This document shows, piece after piece, positions 1-5,309 of a DNA stretch of 5,327 nucleotides. Position 1 is the first letter of the stretch. Every line of letters starts with the position of its first letter. The translations under genes and the position numbers were made by a program. The notes under the pieces were generated by a model. That model ran no database searches. It was not told where the DNA came from and saw only the letters and a program-made list of their open reading frames with translations. Source of the stretch: Chloroflexota bacterium (GTDB taxonomy: Bacteria; Chloroflexota; Dehalococcoidia; Bin125); the NCBI GenBank assembly GCA_026705105.1, contig JAPPBK010000232.1:1-5327 (forward strand), written 5' to 3'.

Positions 1-423
1 CTTGCGTTGCACATCGCGGACCACTTGCGGATCGGTCGGCGGGAACTTCTCGGACTTGAGCACGATCAGTCGGCGTCCGGCCTCGCGATGAATGATGTTG
101 CGCTCCGAGAGATCCTCGATGATCTGCTGACGCAGCACCAGCGCATAGCGTGCGATCTCGGAGATCCAGTAGGAGATCGGCTGATTTGGTGGGCCTGAGT
201 TGATCTGGTGCAGGACGCTGTCGAGCAGCGGGTTACCGGTCGCCTCGGCCGAAATGATGAACAGCCGATTGGGGTCAGTGTCGATCCGGTCCATGAACGA
301 CAGATCGAGCAGTGAGGCTCCCGCAATCGCGTAGTCCAGCCTGCCGTCGTATGGGCGTTCAAGCACGCCGTCTTCACCGAGGCCCAGAAGCACTATCTGA
401 TCGCTGATCGAGAGTTCAGTCAC
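1..423 (-). CDS. GPP34 (GOLPH3/Vps74-like) family protein, N-terminal part, truncated by the window edge
   Basis: The 141 visible codons match the GPP34 fold family. An opening strand/helix around residues 8-18 (IVLLGLGEDGV) is followed by a LDYAIAGASLLDLS helix (29-42), then TGNPLLDSVLHQI (62-74), a long helix with YWISEIARYALVLRQQIIEDL (85-105, shown in part) and a winged-helix-like end with RNIIHREAGRRL (108-119) and a KFPPTDP turn (126-132). Eukaryotic members are peripheral Golgi proteins that bind phosphatidylinositol 4-phosphate and retain glycosyltransferases; the role of bacterial members is mostly unknown, and I infer only possible membrane association. Bacterial members are usually about 200-230 residues, so roughly a third is missing past position 1. 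The start is GTG at 421-423: the frame meets a TGA a short way upstream with no other ATG, GTG or TTG between, and GGAAGGG lies 8 nt before it. There is no signal peptide or membrane segment in the visible part. It is separated from the dehydrogenase gene by 216 bp, so it may have its own promoter. Confidence 0.85.
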   Translation of the reverse strand, partial: MTELSISDQIVLLGLGEDGVLERPYDGRLDYAIAGASLLDLSFMDRIDTDPNRLFIISAEATGNPLLDSVLHQINSGPPNQPISYWISEIARYALVLRQQIIEDLSERNIIHREAGRRLIVLKSEKFPPTDPQVVRDVQRK

Positions 424-431
424 GTGTCGGA

Positions 432-438
432 CCCTTCC
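432..438 (-). promoter_or_regulatory. Shine-Dalgarno site of the GPP34 gene
   Basis: On the minus strand GGAAGGG stands 8 nt before the GTG at 423. It supports the GTG as the true start, which is also the only start codon between that point and the upstream in-frame TGA. Confidence 0.65.
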
Positions 439-449
439 GCTCGGTCCCG

Positions 450-467
450 ATACGGCTCTCGCCGTAT
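450..467. repeat. Perfect inverted repeat in the leader of the GPP34 gene
   Basis: ATACGGC and GCCGTAT (7-bp arms, perfect) flank a 4-nt centre, TCTC on the plus strand. The repeat ends 26 bp before the GPP34 start codon and 11 bp before its Shine-Dalgarno site. It could be an operator for a dimeric regulator or a leader hairpin in the mRNA. It is not followed by a T-run on either strand, which argues against an intrinsic terminator. Function is inferred from position only. Confidence 0.5.
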
Positions 468-509
468 GGATGTGTTGATGCGCCGGTACTCAATACTCCT
501 GGCACAATC

Positions 510-629
510 CTACTCGACCGTCTCAACCGGACCTCGCCAGGTCTGACGAACATGCCTCACAGCCAGGTTCGCAAGCTCGCCGACGCCGGTCAGGACCATC
601 GCGCGGGCGGAGTCGGGCATGCCGGGCAT
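510..629 (-). CDS. Possible small ORF (39 codons), unknown function
   Basis: An ATG at 627-629, 10 bp after the dehydrogenase stop, opens a 39-codon frame ending in TAG at 510-512. The peptide begins MPGMPDSARAMVLTGVGELA and ends RQTWRGPVETVE. Its middle (about residues 8-29) could form one amphipathic helix. A weak TAGGA Shine-Dalgarno-like stretch, overlapping the dehydrogenase stop codon, lies about 8 nt upstream of the ATG, so translation could be coupled. I recognise no family. It could equally be a chance frame in GC-rich spacer DNA or a remnant of a longer gene. Later ATGs in the same frame (residues 4 and 11) are alternative starts. Confidence 0.25.
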   Translation of the reverse strand: MPGMPDSARAMVLTGVGELANLAVRHVRQTWRGPVETVE

Positions 630-639
630 CGCCGGCGTC

Positions 640-1515
640 CTAGCGCTCATCGATCAGCGGCTGCAGCCGCGCCGTGCGATCCATGCCGGCCTGCATATGT
701 CGCGCTCGCTCCCGGCCGATCTCGGACTCCGGATCTTCGATCAGCCGTCCCCCGGCCGCGTTGCGAATGCCGCCGTCCATCAGCAGGTAGCTGCCGGTCA
801 TGAAGTCGGCATCGGGCCCGACCAGGAAGGAGATCAGTCCGGCGATGTCGGACGGCCGCCCCTCCCGTCCCAGCGGGGTCGAGGCTTCCAACGCTGTGCG
901 GATCGGTCCGCCATCGTCTCCCGCGAGCGCATGCGCCAACGGCGTGTCGATCACGCCCGGACCGATCGCGTTGATATTGATCCCGTGCGGTCCGAGGTCG
1001 GCGGCCCAGCCGCGAACCATCATCGCCACGCCGGCCTTGGTCGCCGAGTAGCTCCACATCAGCTCGTTGGTGCTCAGCGCCGCGAGCGACGAGATGCAGA
1101 CGATGCGGCCGCCGTTTCCCGCCTCGACCATCCGCTGCGCCGCCGCCTGCACGGTCAGGAAGACGCCCGTCAGGTTGATGTCGACCTGGTCCTGCCAGTC
1201 CTTCAGTTCCATCTCCAGCACCGAGCCACCGCGGCCAATGCCGGCGTTGGCGACCGCGACGTCGAGGCCGCCCAACTCGGCGACGCAGGCGTCGGCAGCG
1301 CTTTGCACCTGCTCTTTCGAGGCGACGTTGCAGCGCACGATGTGCGCCGAGCGGCCAAACTCGCGCACCATCGACGCGGTCTTTTCCGCACCGTCCAGGT
1401 CGATGTCAGCGATGCAGATGTCGGCGCCGTCGCGCGCCAAACGCACCGCCGTGCCTTGCCCGATGCCGCTGCCCGACCCCGTGATCAGCGCGACCTTGCC
1501 GGATAGATCCGCCAT
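640..1515 (-). CDS. Short-chain dehydrogenase/reductase (classical SDR, NAD-type)
   Basis: A cytoplasmic NAD(P)-dependent oxidoreductase of 291 residues with all classical SDR signatures. The cofactor loop TGSGSGIG is at 12-19; Asp37 at the end of strand 2 (ICIAD) is the usual mark of NAD(H) preference. NAG is at 90-92 and the tetrad Asn at 114 (DINLTG). Ser143, Tyr156 and Lys160 (YSATK) form the active site with the expected spacing of 13 and 4, followed by PG at 186-187 and DGG at 247-249. Most classical SDRs end a few residues after DGG at about 250. This one continues for about 40 charged residues (EDPESEIGRERARHMQ within the tail). The ATG at 1513-1515 fits the family N-terminus (MADLSGKVALITG) and has GGAGG 5 nt upstream. 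A GTG at 1582-1584 directly after the preceding stop would add 23 residues without a good ribosome site. The gene lies 69 bp after permease B on the same strand, so co-transcription is plausible. The substrate cannot be read from the sequence; 3-oxoacyl-ACP reductase or sugar/alcohol dehydrogenase labels would be guesses. Confidence 0.95.
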   Translation of the reverse strand: MADLSGKVALITGSGSGIGQGTAVRLARDGADICIADIDLDGAEKTASMVREFGRSAHIVRCNVASKEQVQSAADACVAELGGLDVAVANAGIGRGGSVLEMELKDWQDQVDINLTGVFLTVQAAAQRMVEAGNGGRIVCISSLAALSTNELMWSYSATKAGVAMMVRGWAADLGPHGININAIGPGVIDTPLAHALAGDDGGPIRTALEASTPLGREGRPSDIAGLISFLVGPDADFMTGSYLLMDGGIRNAAGGRLIEDPESEIGRERARHMQAGMDRTARLQPLIDER

Positions 1516-1520
1516 GCGTG

Positions 1521-1525
1521 CCTCC
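1521..1525 (-). promoter_or_regulatory. Shine-Dalgarno site deciding the SDR start
   Basis: GGAGG on the minus strand, 5 nt before the ATG at 1515. It favours this ATG over the GTG at 1584. The rest of the 69-bp gap to permease B contains a small AGCG-ATTT-CGCT hairpin without a T-run, so I see no terminator separating the two genes. Confidence 0.7.
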
Positions 1526-1584
1526 AATGCTCCGTCGCCGTGCCTCGGACTAGAAGGTAGCGAAATCGCTTCCGGCGCGAACAC

Positions 1585-2790
1585 TCAGACCGGCTCGTGT
1601 TCGTCCGACCACACGAAACTGCGGGCGGAGTCCTGCGGCGCACCCGCTAGGGAGTCGGAACTCGTGCCGTGAGGCGTCAGCAGGTTTTTCAACCCACTGC
1701 CGAAGGCGTAGAGGCCCAGCAACAGCGACGTGAGCGCCAGACCAGAAATCAGCGTCATCCAGGGCGAAGCGAGCATCCATCCGCGACCCACGGCGATCAG
1801 GTAGCCCCAGCTGCCCGGCGCTTGCACAAGTCCGATGAAACTCAGCGCCGCCTCGAAGAGCAGGGCGAGGATCATCACGTCGCGGAACACGCGCACTAAC
1901 GATGGCGCCCGTTCGCGCAGGAACGTCGGCAGCGAAGATGCGGCAACAGTCTCGGAGTCTCGTTCGATGAGTTCACGCCAGACCAGAGGCAGCGCGATCG
2001 CGGCAAGCGGCAGCGCCAGCGCCCAGGTACCTGGCGCGTGACCGAGCGCCACGAGGAGCAGCAGCAACGTTGGCGGCACGGCGAGCAGTCCGTCGAGCAG
2101 GCTCTTGATCAGTGAGGTGGCCCCATTGCCATGCCGCATTGGCGCCAGGACTCGACCGACCACCGCAAGCAGCGCACCTCCGGCAACGCCGAGCAGCGCG
2201 GCCAGCAGTCCGATCCACCAGCCCTGCCAGGCGGCGTCAACCACGGCGGCGTAGATGTCGTGGGCAACGCGATCGGTGCCGAACCAGTGATTCCACGAAG
2301 GCGGCTTCAGCGACGAGGCCATGAGCGGTCTGTTGTTGTCGCGAATCAGCCCGGTGTCGACCTCGCGAAAGACTCCATCCACCTCTTCGAGCCAGGGCTG
2401 CCTGCCCTCCAGGAGCAGCGGAATCAGCGCCTGGTCCTCGACCAGTGGTTGCACGAACTGTTGGATCAGCTCTTGCGCGCCGACGGCGTCGGCGAAGCCG
2501 CCGTAGACCTCCGGGGCGGCGAGCAACTCGCGCAACTCCCGGTTGGAAACGTCGGACGGCACGCCGTCGAGCGCCAGCGAGACCCGGTAGTAGACAAACT
2601 CCGGATTGAGTTCCTGGAACACGTCGGCGCGGTCGTAGCGACCGACGCCGAGCCAGCCGCCGCCGGAACCGATTGCGCCGATCGCGAGCACCGACCAGAA
2701 CAGCAGGACGAGTAGGCCCAACGCGCCGACCGGTTCACGACGAGCCAATCTCCTCGCCAATCTCCACGCCCAGCGCAGCCGAGCATTCAT
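1585..2790 (-). CDS. DppC-type ABC transporter permease B with outer-loop insert and eroded EAA loop
   Basis: An inner-membrane permease subunit of the peptide/nickel ABC importer family, 401 residues against a usual 280-330. TM1 is about 22-42. A large outer-loop insert (44-168) starts GGGWLGVGRYD and ends at the family hallmark HWFGTDRVAHD (168-178). The membrane core follows, with likely TM helices near 190-212, 231-250, 253-271, 303-320 and 345-366. The conserved block ALLFEAALSFIGL (309-321) and SWGYLIAVGR-SPW (327-344) are typical DppC. The EAA loop that normally docks on the ATPase should lie at about 273-300. Here it reads ERDSETVAASSLPTFLRER, with no clear EAA-G-I-LP pattern. A hydrophilic tail of about 30 residues follows TM6. 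The start ATG overlaps the TGA of the DppB-type gene (ATGA, 2787-2790), and GGGAG lies 8 nt upstream, so translation is probably coupled. It is a paralogue of permease A at 4239-5234. The substrate is unknown. Confidence 0.9.
   Translation of the reverse strand: MNARLRWAWRLARRLARREPVGALGLLVLLFWSVLAIGAIGSGGGWLGVGRYDRADVFQELNPEFVYYRVSLALDGVPSDVSNRELRELLAAPEVYGGFADAVGAQELIQQFVQPLVEDQALIPLLLEGRQPWLEEVDGVFREVDTGLIRDNNRPLMASSLKPPSWNHWFGTDRVAHDIYAAVVDAAWQGWWIGLLAALLGVAGGALLAVVGRVLAPMRHGNGATSLIKSLLDGLLAVPPTLLLLLVALGHAPGTWALALPLAAIALPLVWRELIERDSETVAASSLPTFLRERAPSLVRVFRDVMILALLFEAALSFIGLVQAPGSWGYLIAVGRGWMLASPWMTLISGLALTSLLLGLYAFGSGLKNLLTPHGTSSDSLAGAPQDSARSFVWSDEHEPV
2642..2665 (-). repeat. 24-bp identity shared with 5254-5277 (copy in permease B)
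   Basis: These 24 bases are identical to 5254-5277 and encode the GGGWLGVG stretch at the start of the outer-loop insert in permease B. It is a trace of the duplication that gave permeases A and B rather than a mobile repeat. Confidence 0.8.
2787..2790 (-). other. ATGA stop/start overlap between two permease genes
   Basis: The TGA of the DppB-type gene (2787-2789) shares bases with the ATG of permease B (2788-2790). Such 4-bp overlaps usually mean coupled translation and matched amounts of two subunits, which fits a DppB/DppC heterodimer. Confidence 0.9.
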
Positions 2791-4229
2791 GCCGCCTGCT
2801 CCCGTCTATCGAGCAACGCGCGCGCGCCATCGAGCATCAGGAACGACCAGACCAGGAACAACGCGGTCACCGCGACAATGGCGACAATCACGGGCTGATC
2901 TGCCTGGTAGATGCGTTGCAACAGGAGCAGGCCGAGTCCGTTGATGTTGAAGAGCAGCTCCAGAATCAGGTTCAGGCCGACGAACGCCGGCAGGTACATG
3001 CGCAGCGAGTCGACCAGGGCGCGCAACAGCGAACCCGGTTGAACCGGATCGGCGGCCTGGATGAGCTGCCGCCGGATCGCCGTTGCGAACAGCCCGGCCA
3101 GCAGCAGACCGCCCGACAGCGCCGGAATCGAGTACAGCGCGAAGAACTGCGAGGGCGAGTCGGTGACGTTGCGGGCGTCCGGATCCGTGAGCGGGATATT
3201 CCAGATGCCGCCGTCGAACAGTCCATCCGGCGTGACCACGACGATCAGCAGCATGGCGAGCCAGAACGAGGGTATGCAGACGGCCAGCGCCGACAGCCGG
3301 CGTCCGGCGCCCGCCACGCGGGACCCGAAGCGGCCAGCCGCAAGCAACCCCAGCGGTATGCCGACCGCAAGCGACACGATCAGCGCAAACAGATTCAGTT
3401 GCACGGTCTTGGCAAGTCCGGAGCGGATCACCGCGAGCGACGGCTCCTGCGTCAGGAAGGATGCGCCGAAATCGAACCGGACCGAGTCCCAGAGGAAGGT
3501 TGTGTAGCGCTTGCCGAGCGAGCCGTCGATGCCCAGCCGGTGCCGGATCACCGCTTCGGTTATGCGCCCGATGGGCAAGATGATCGGATCGCCGTGCCGC
3601 AGGATCGATTCCGCCGTCAGGCGGCCCTCGGGATTGCTGACCGAACCGGGCGGATTGACTTCGAGCAGGTCCTCGGCCGTGACTCGTCGAAGCTCCGCAA
3701 ACTCGGAGACGCTGACTCCCTCGTGCAGCGTGAGCGCGGTTCCTTCCCGGGCGTACGCGCGGCCGTCGATGGCCGGGAACCTGATGTCTGCATTGCGCGA
3801 TCGCAGCAGCGAAACTCCGTCATCTGCGTCCTCAGGAAGCACCACTCGATAGCGAACGGCCAGCCCGTCCAGCCACTCCCCGTCGAGCAGCACCACTCTC
3901 AGGTTCCGCGCCAGCGGTTCGCGAGGATCAAGGTCGGGATTCAGCGAGGCCAGGCGCTCAAGCGGCAACCCTTCGCGCTCAGCCAACTCGAACAGAGTTG
4001 TTCCTGGGCCGGCGGCTTTGGTGGTCGACTCGACCGTGATCCGACCGACGACGTCATGGACTATCTGGCCGGCGCCCTGGTTCTCCAGGTTGGCCAGCTT
4101 GACCGCCAGGAAGTCGCCTGGGAGGACCATGGCCAGCAAGAAGAGAATCGAGAGTGCGACCCAGAGTGATACCAGCGCCAGCGCGACGCGCCTGACCACC
4201 GTGCGCCAACCCGGCAGGAAGGGCCGCAT
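2787..4229 (-). CDS. DppB-type ABC transporter permease with LysM-like outer-loop insert
   Basis: An inner-membrane permease subunit of the peptide/nickel ABC importer family, 480 residues against a usual 300-340. TM1 (about 13-36) ends in the family motif LPGDF (36-40). The usual pre-TM2 block appears only at RLGIDGSLGKRY (231-242) and FDFGASF (252-258), so roughly 170 extra residues sit in the outer loop. They include two LysM-like stretches (about 74-114 and 162-219). The core follows: AVGIPLGLLAAGRFGSR (288-304), CIPSFWLAMLLIVVV (318-332), then TM helices near 365-385, 411-430 and 445-466. FNINGLGLLLLQRI (427-440) replaces the common F-PGLG-LL block. The EAA loop expected at about 385-414 is shortened and has lost the usual YVRTARAKG pattern. 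The start ATG lies 9 bp after the stop of permease A, with AAGG, overlapping that stop, 8 nt upstream. It is probably the partner of permease B, whose start overlaps this stop. Confidence 0.92.
   Translation of the reverse strand: MRPFLPGWRTVVRRVALALVSLWVALSILFLLAMVLPGDFLAVKLANLENQGAGQIVHDVVGRITVESTTKAAGPGTTLFELAEREGLPLERLASLNPDLDPREPLARNLRVVLLDGEWLDGLAVRYRVVLPEDADDGVSLLRSRNADIRFPAIDGRAYAREGTALTLHEGVSVSEFAELRRVTAEDLLEVNPPGSVSNPEGRLTAESILRHGDPIILPIGRITEAVIRHRLGIDGSLGKRYTTFLWDSVRFDFGASFLTQEPSLAVIRSGLAKTVQLNLFALIVSLAVGIPLGLLAAGRFGSRVAGAGRRLSALAVCIPSFWLAMLLIVVVTPDGLFDGGIWNIPLTDPDARNVTDSPSQFFALYSIPALSGGLLLAGLFATAIRRQLIQAADPVQPGSLLRALVDSLRMYLPAFVGLNLILELLFNINGLGLLLLQRIYQADQPVIVAIVAVTALFLVWSFLMLDGARALLDRREQAA
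3573..3746 (-). other. LysM-like segment 2 within the DppB-type permease (degenerate)
   Basis: Residues 162-219 contain EGVSVSEFAELRRVTAEDLL (170-189), then EVNPPGS and a closing HGDPIILP (212-219). The order matches LysM (G-x-x-x-S-E-F-A, turn, LL-x-x-NP, strand). The linker before the last strand is about 12 residues longer than usual and the entry strand is unclear. It may be a diverged LysM repeat or a similar small fold. Confidence 0.45.
3888..4010 (-). other. LysM-like segment 1 within the DppB-type permease
   Basis: Residues 74-114 read GPGTTLFELAEREGLPLERL, then ASLNPDLDP, and end NLRVVLL. This follows the LysM pattern: G-(D/T)-T-L-x-x-(I/L)-A-x-x-x-G, a second helix ending in LNP, and a closing hydrophobic strand. 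In other proteins LysM binds N-acetylglucosamine-containing polymers such as peptidoglycan. The segment is predicted to face the outside of the membrane, after TM1. Assignment is by eye only. Confidence 0.6.
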
Positions 4230-4238
4230 CCGCGAGCC

Positions 4239-5234
4239 TTATCGGCTGCCTCTGAGCCTGGGATCGAGCACGTCGCGCAGGGCGTCGCCGAGCACATTGA
4301 AGCCGAACACCAACGAGGTCAAGGCCAACCCCGCCCACAGCGAGGTCCAGGGCGAGTAGACGATGAACTGCCGACCGTCGGCGATCATCTTGCCCCAGGA
4401 GACATCGAGCGTGCCCAGACCGAGGAAGCTGAGCGCCGCTTCGGCGAGGATGAATGCGCCGATGGTGATTGAGAAGATCACAATCAGCGGCGCAAAGATG
4501 TTGGGCAGGATGTGGAAGCCCATGATTCGTGTCGAGGTCGCGCCGATCGTCCGCGCCGCCTCGACATAGGGCATCTCGCGGATCTGGATCACGCTGCCGC
4601 GCACAATCCGATTGGTGGGCGCGACTCCGAGCACCGAGAGGGCAATCGTCACCCAGAGCGCAGAGGGATCGGTCGCCGCCGCCATCAGCAACAGGAACAC
4701 GATCGGCGGATAAGACTGGATCGCATCCATGACCCGGTTGACGGCCAGGTCCACGGTGCCGCCCAGCGATCCGGCGATCAGGCCGACCAGCGTACCCACG
4801 CCGACGCCGATCAGCGTGGCAAAGAATCCGATGTAGAGCGAGAGCCGCGCGCCCTCGAAGACCCGGGCGAAGAGATCATGCCCGGCGCGATCGGTCCCGA
4901 ACCAGTGTTGGCTCGACGGACCCAGCAACGACGAGGTGATCAAGGGGTTGTCCGTGCCGGCGGCGAGCAGACTATCGACATCGGTAATCACACCGTCGTT
5001 GATCTCGATCTGCTCCGCCTCCAGCAAGGTATCGAGCACCGTGCCTGCTTCGATCTGCAACAGTGCGTATTCGACCATTTCGTGTTCGACGCCGGCGACC
5101 ACAGCCGCGTCGCCGTAGGCCTCGGGGATTGCGATCAGGCTGCGCAACTCGGAGTCGGAGAGATCGGCGGGTTGGCCGTCCAGCGCATTGGCCATCTTGT
5201 CGTCGGCGTACTTGACCGATGCGATCTCGAACAC
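4239..5234 (-). CDS. DppC-type ABC transporter permease A, canonical EAA loop, 5' part disrupted
   Basis: An inner-membrane permease subunit of the peptide/nickel ABC importer family. Numbering from GTG 5234 gives 331 residues. An outer-loop region comes first (1-109), then HWFGTDRAGHDLFARVFEGA (110-129), RLSLYIGFF leading into TM2, SYPPIVFLLL (174-183), and a canonical ATPase-coupling EAA loop YVEAARTIGATSTRIMGFHI at 223-242 followed by LPN. ILAEAALSFLGLG (262-274), SWGKMIADGR (279-288), the SPWTSLWAGLALT helix (294-306) and the DPRLRG end (324-329) complete the family pattern. The visible GTG start lacks TM1, which every family member has, and homology to permease B continues upstream of it (GGGWLGVGRYD, codons at 5244-5276). 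The frame is open to 5306 and closed by TAG at 5307-5309. The gene may thus carry a nonsense change or sequence error, or be a true truncation; its 5' part lies outside the window. It ends 9 bp before the DppB-type gene. Confidence 0.85.
   Translation of the reverse strand: MFEIASVKYADDKMANALDGQPADLSDSELRSLIAIPEAYGDAAVVAGVEHEMVEYALLQIEAGTVLDTLLEAEQIEINDGVITDVDSLLAAGTDNPLITSSLLGPSSQHWFGTDRAGHDLFARVFEGARLSLYIGFFATLIGVGVGTLVGLIAGSLGGTVDLAVNRVMDAIQSYPPIVFLLLMAAATDPSALWVTIALSVLGVAPTNRIVRGSVIQIREMPYVEAARTIGATSTRIMGFHILPNIFAPLIVIFSITIGAFILAEAALSFLGLGTLDVSWGKMIADGRQFIVYSPWTSLWAGLALTSLVFGFNVLGDALRDVLDPRLRGSR
4500..4568 (-). other. Canonical EAA coupling loop of permease A
   Basis: Codons 223-245 of permease A carry EAARTIGATS...HILPN, the consensus EAA-x3-G-x9-I-x-LP cytoplasmic loop that docks into the ATPase subunit. 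It is the only intact copy among the three permease genes here. Confidence 0.85.
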
Positions 5235-5253
5235 GGTGCGGGAGTCGTACCGC

Positions 5254-5277
5254 CCGACGCCGAGCCAGCCGCCGCCG
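5254..5277 (-). repeat. 24-bp identity shared with 2642-2665 (copy in permease A)
   Basis: The second copy of the 24-bp identical segment, in the same frame as in permease B. It lies upstream of the first usable start (GTG 5234) but downstream of the in-frame TAG, which shows that coding homology extends beyond the apparent start. Confidence 0.8.
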
Positions 5278-5306
5278 TCTCTGGCGGGTCCGGCCGCGAT
5301 AGAGCT

Positions 5307-5309
5307 CTA
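5307..5309 (-). other. In-frame TAG stop within the presumed TM1 of permease A
   Basis: In the frame of permease A the codons around this point read ALF-stop-SSIA. The paralogue B reads LLF-W-SVLA at the same distance (12 codons for A, 11 between W32 and G44 for B, i.e. within one residue) before GGGWLGVGRYD. TAG differs from the Trp codon TGG by one base. Between the TAG and GTG 5234 there is no ATG, GTG or TTG in frame. Confidence 0.7.

Larger units (their letters stand above)
424..639. other. Intergenic region between the dehydrogenase and GPP34 genes
   Basis: This 216-bp stretch holds the inverted repeat at 450-467 and a possible 39-codon ORF at 510-629. It presumably carries the promoter of the GPP34 gene: the part around 470-515 is richer in A/T than its surroundings, but I cannot point to a convincing -35/-10 pair. 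Short GC-rich palindromes occur just after the dehydrogenase stop (for example ATGCC-C-GGCAT, minus strand, about 619-629) but lack a following T-run, so I do not call a terminator. Confidence 0.5.

Noticed and set aside
421..426. CACGTG palindrome at the GPP34 start
   Set aside because: A six-base palindrome created by the GTG start codon and its flank; there is no evidence of regulatory use in bacteria here.
619..1506. Plus-strand open frame (about 295 codons) opposite the SDR gene
   Set aside because: The minus strand carries all SDR motifs with correct spacing; the plus-strand product is Arg/His/Ala-rich and matches nothing.
1555..1572. Hairpin AGCG-ATTT-CGCT between permease B and the SDR as a terminator
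   Set aside because: The stem is only 4-5 bp and is not followed by a T-run.
1516..1584. N-terminal extension of the SDR from GTG 1584
   Set aside because: It abuts the previous stop, but there is no good ribosome site. The extra 23 residues precede the normal SDR N-terminus, while ATG 1515 has GGAGG at 5 nt.
2673..4169. Long plus-strand open frame (about 498 codons) opposite the DppB-type permease
   Set aside because: It has no recognisable family, is rich in Arg, Gln, Asp and Ala as expected for the antisense of a GC-rich gene, and has no ribosome site that stands out. The minus-strand frame is a clear permease.
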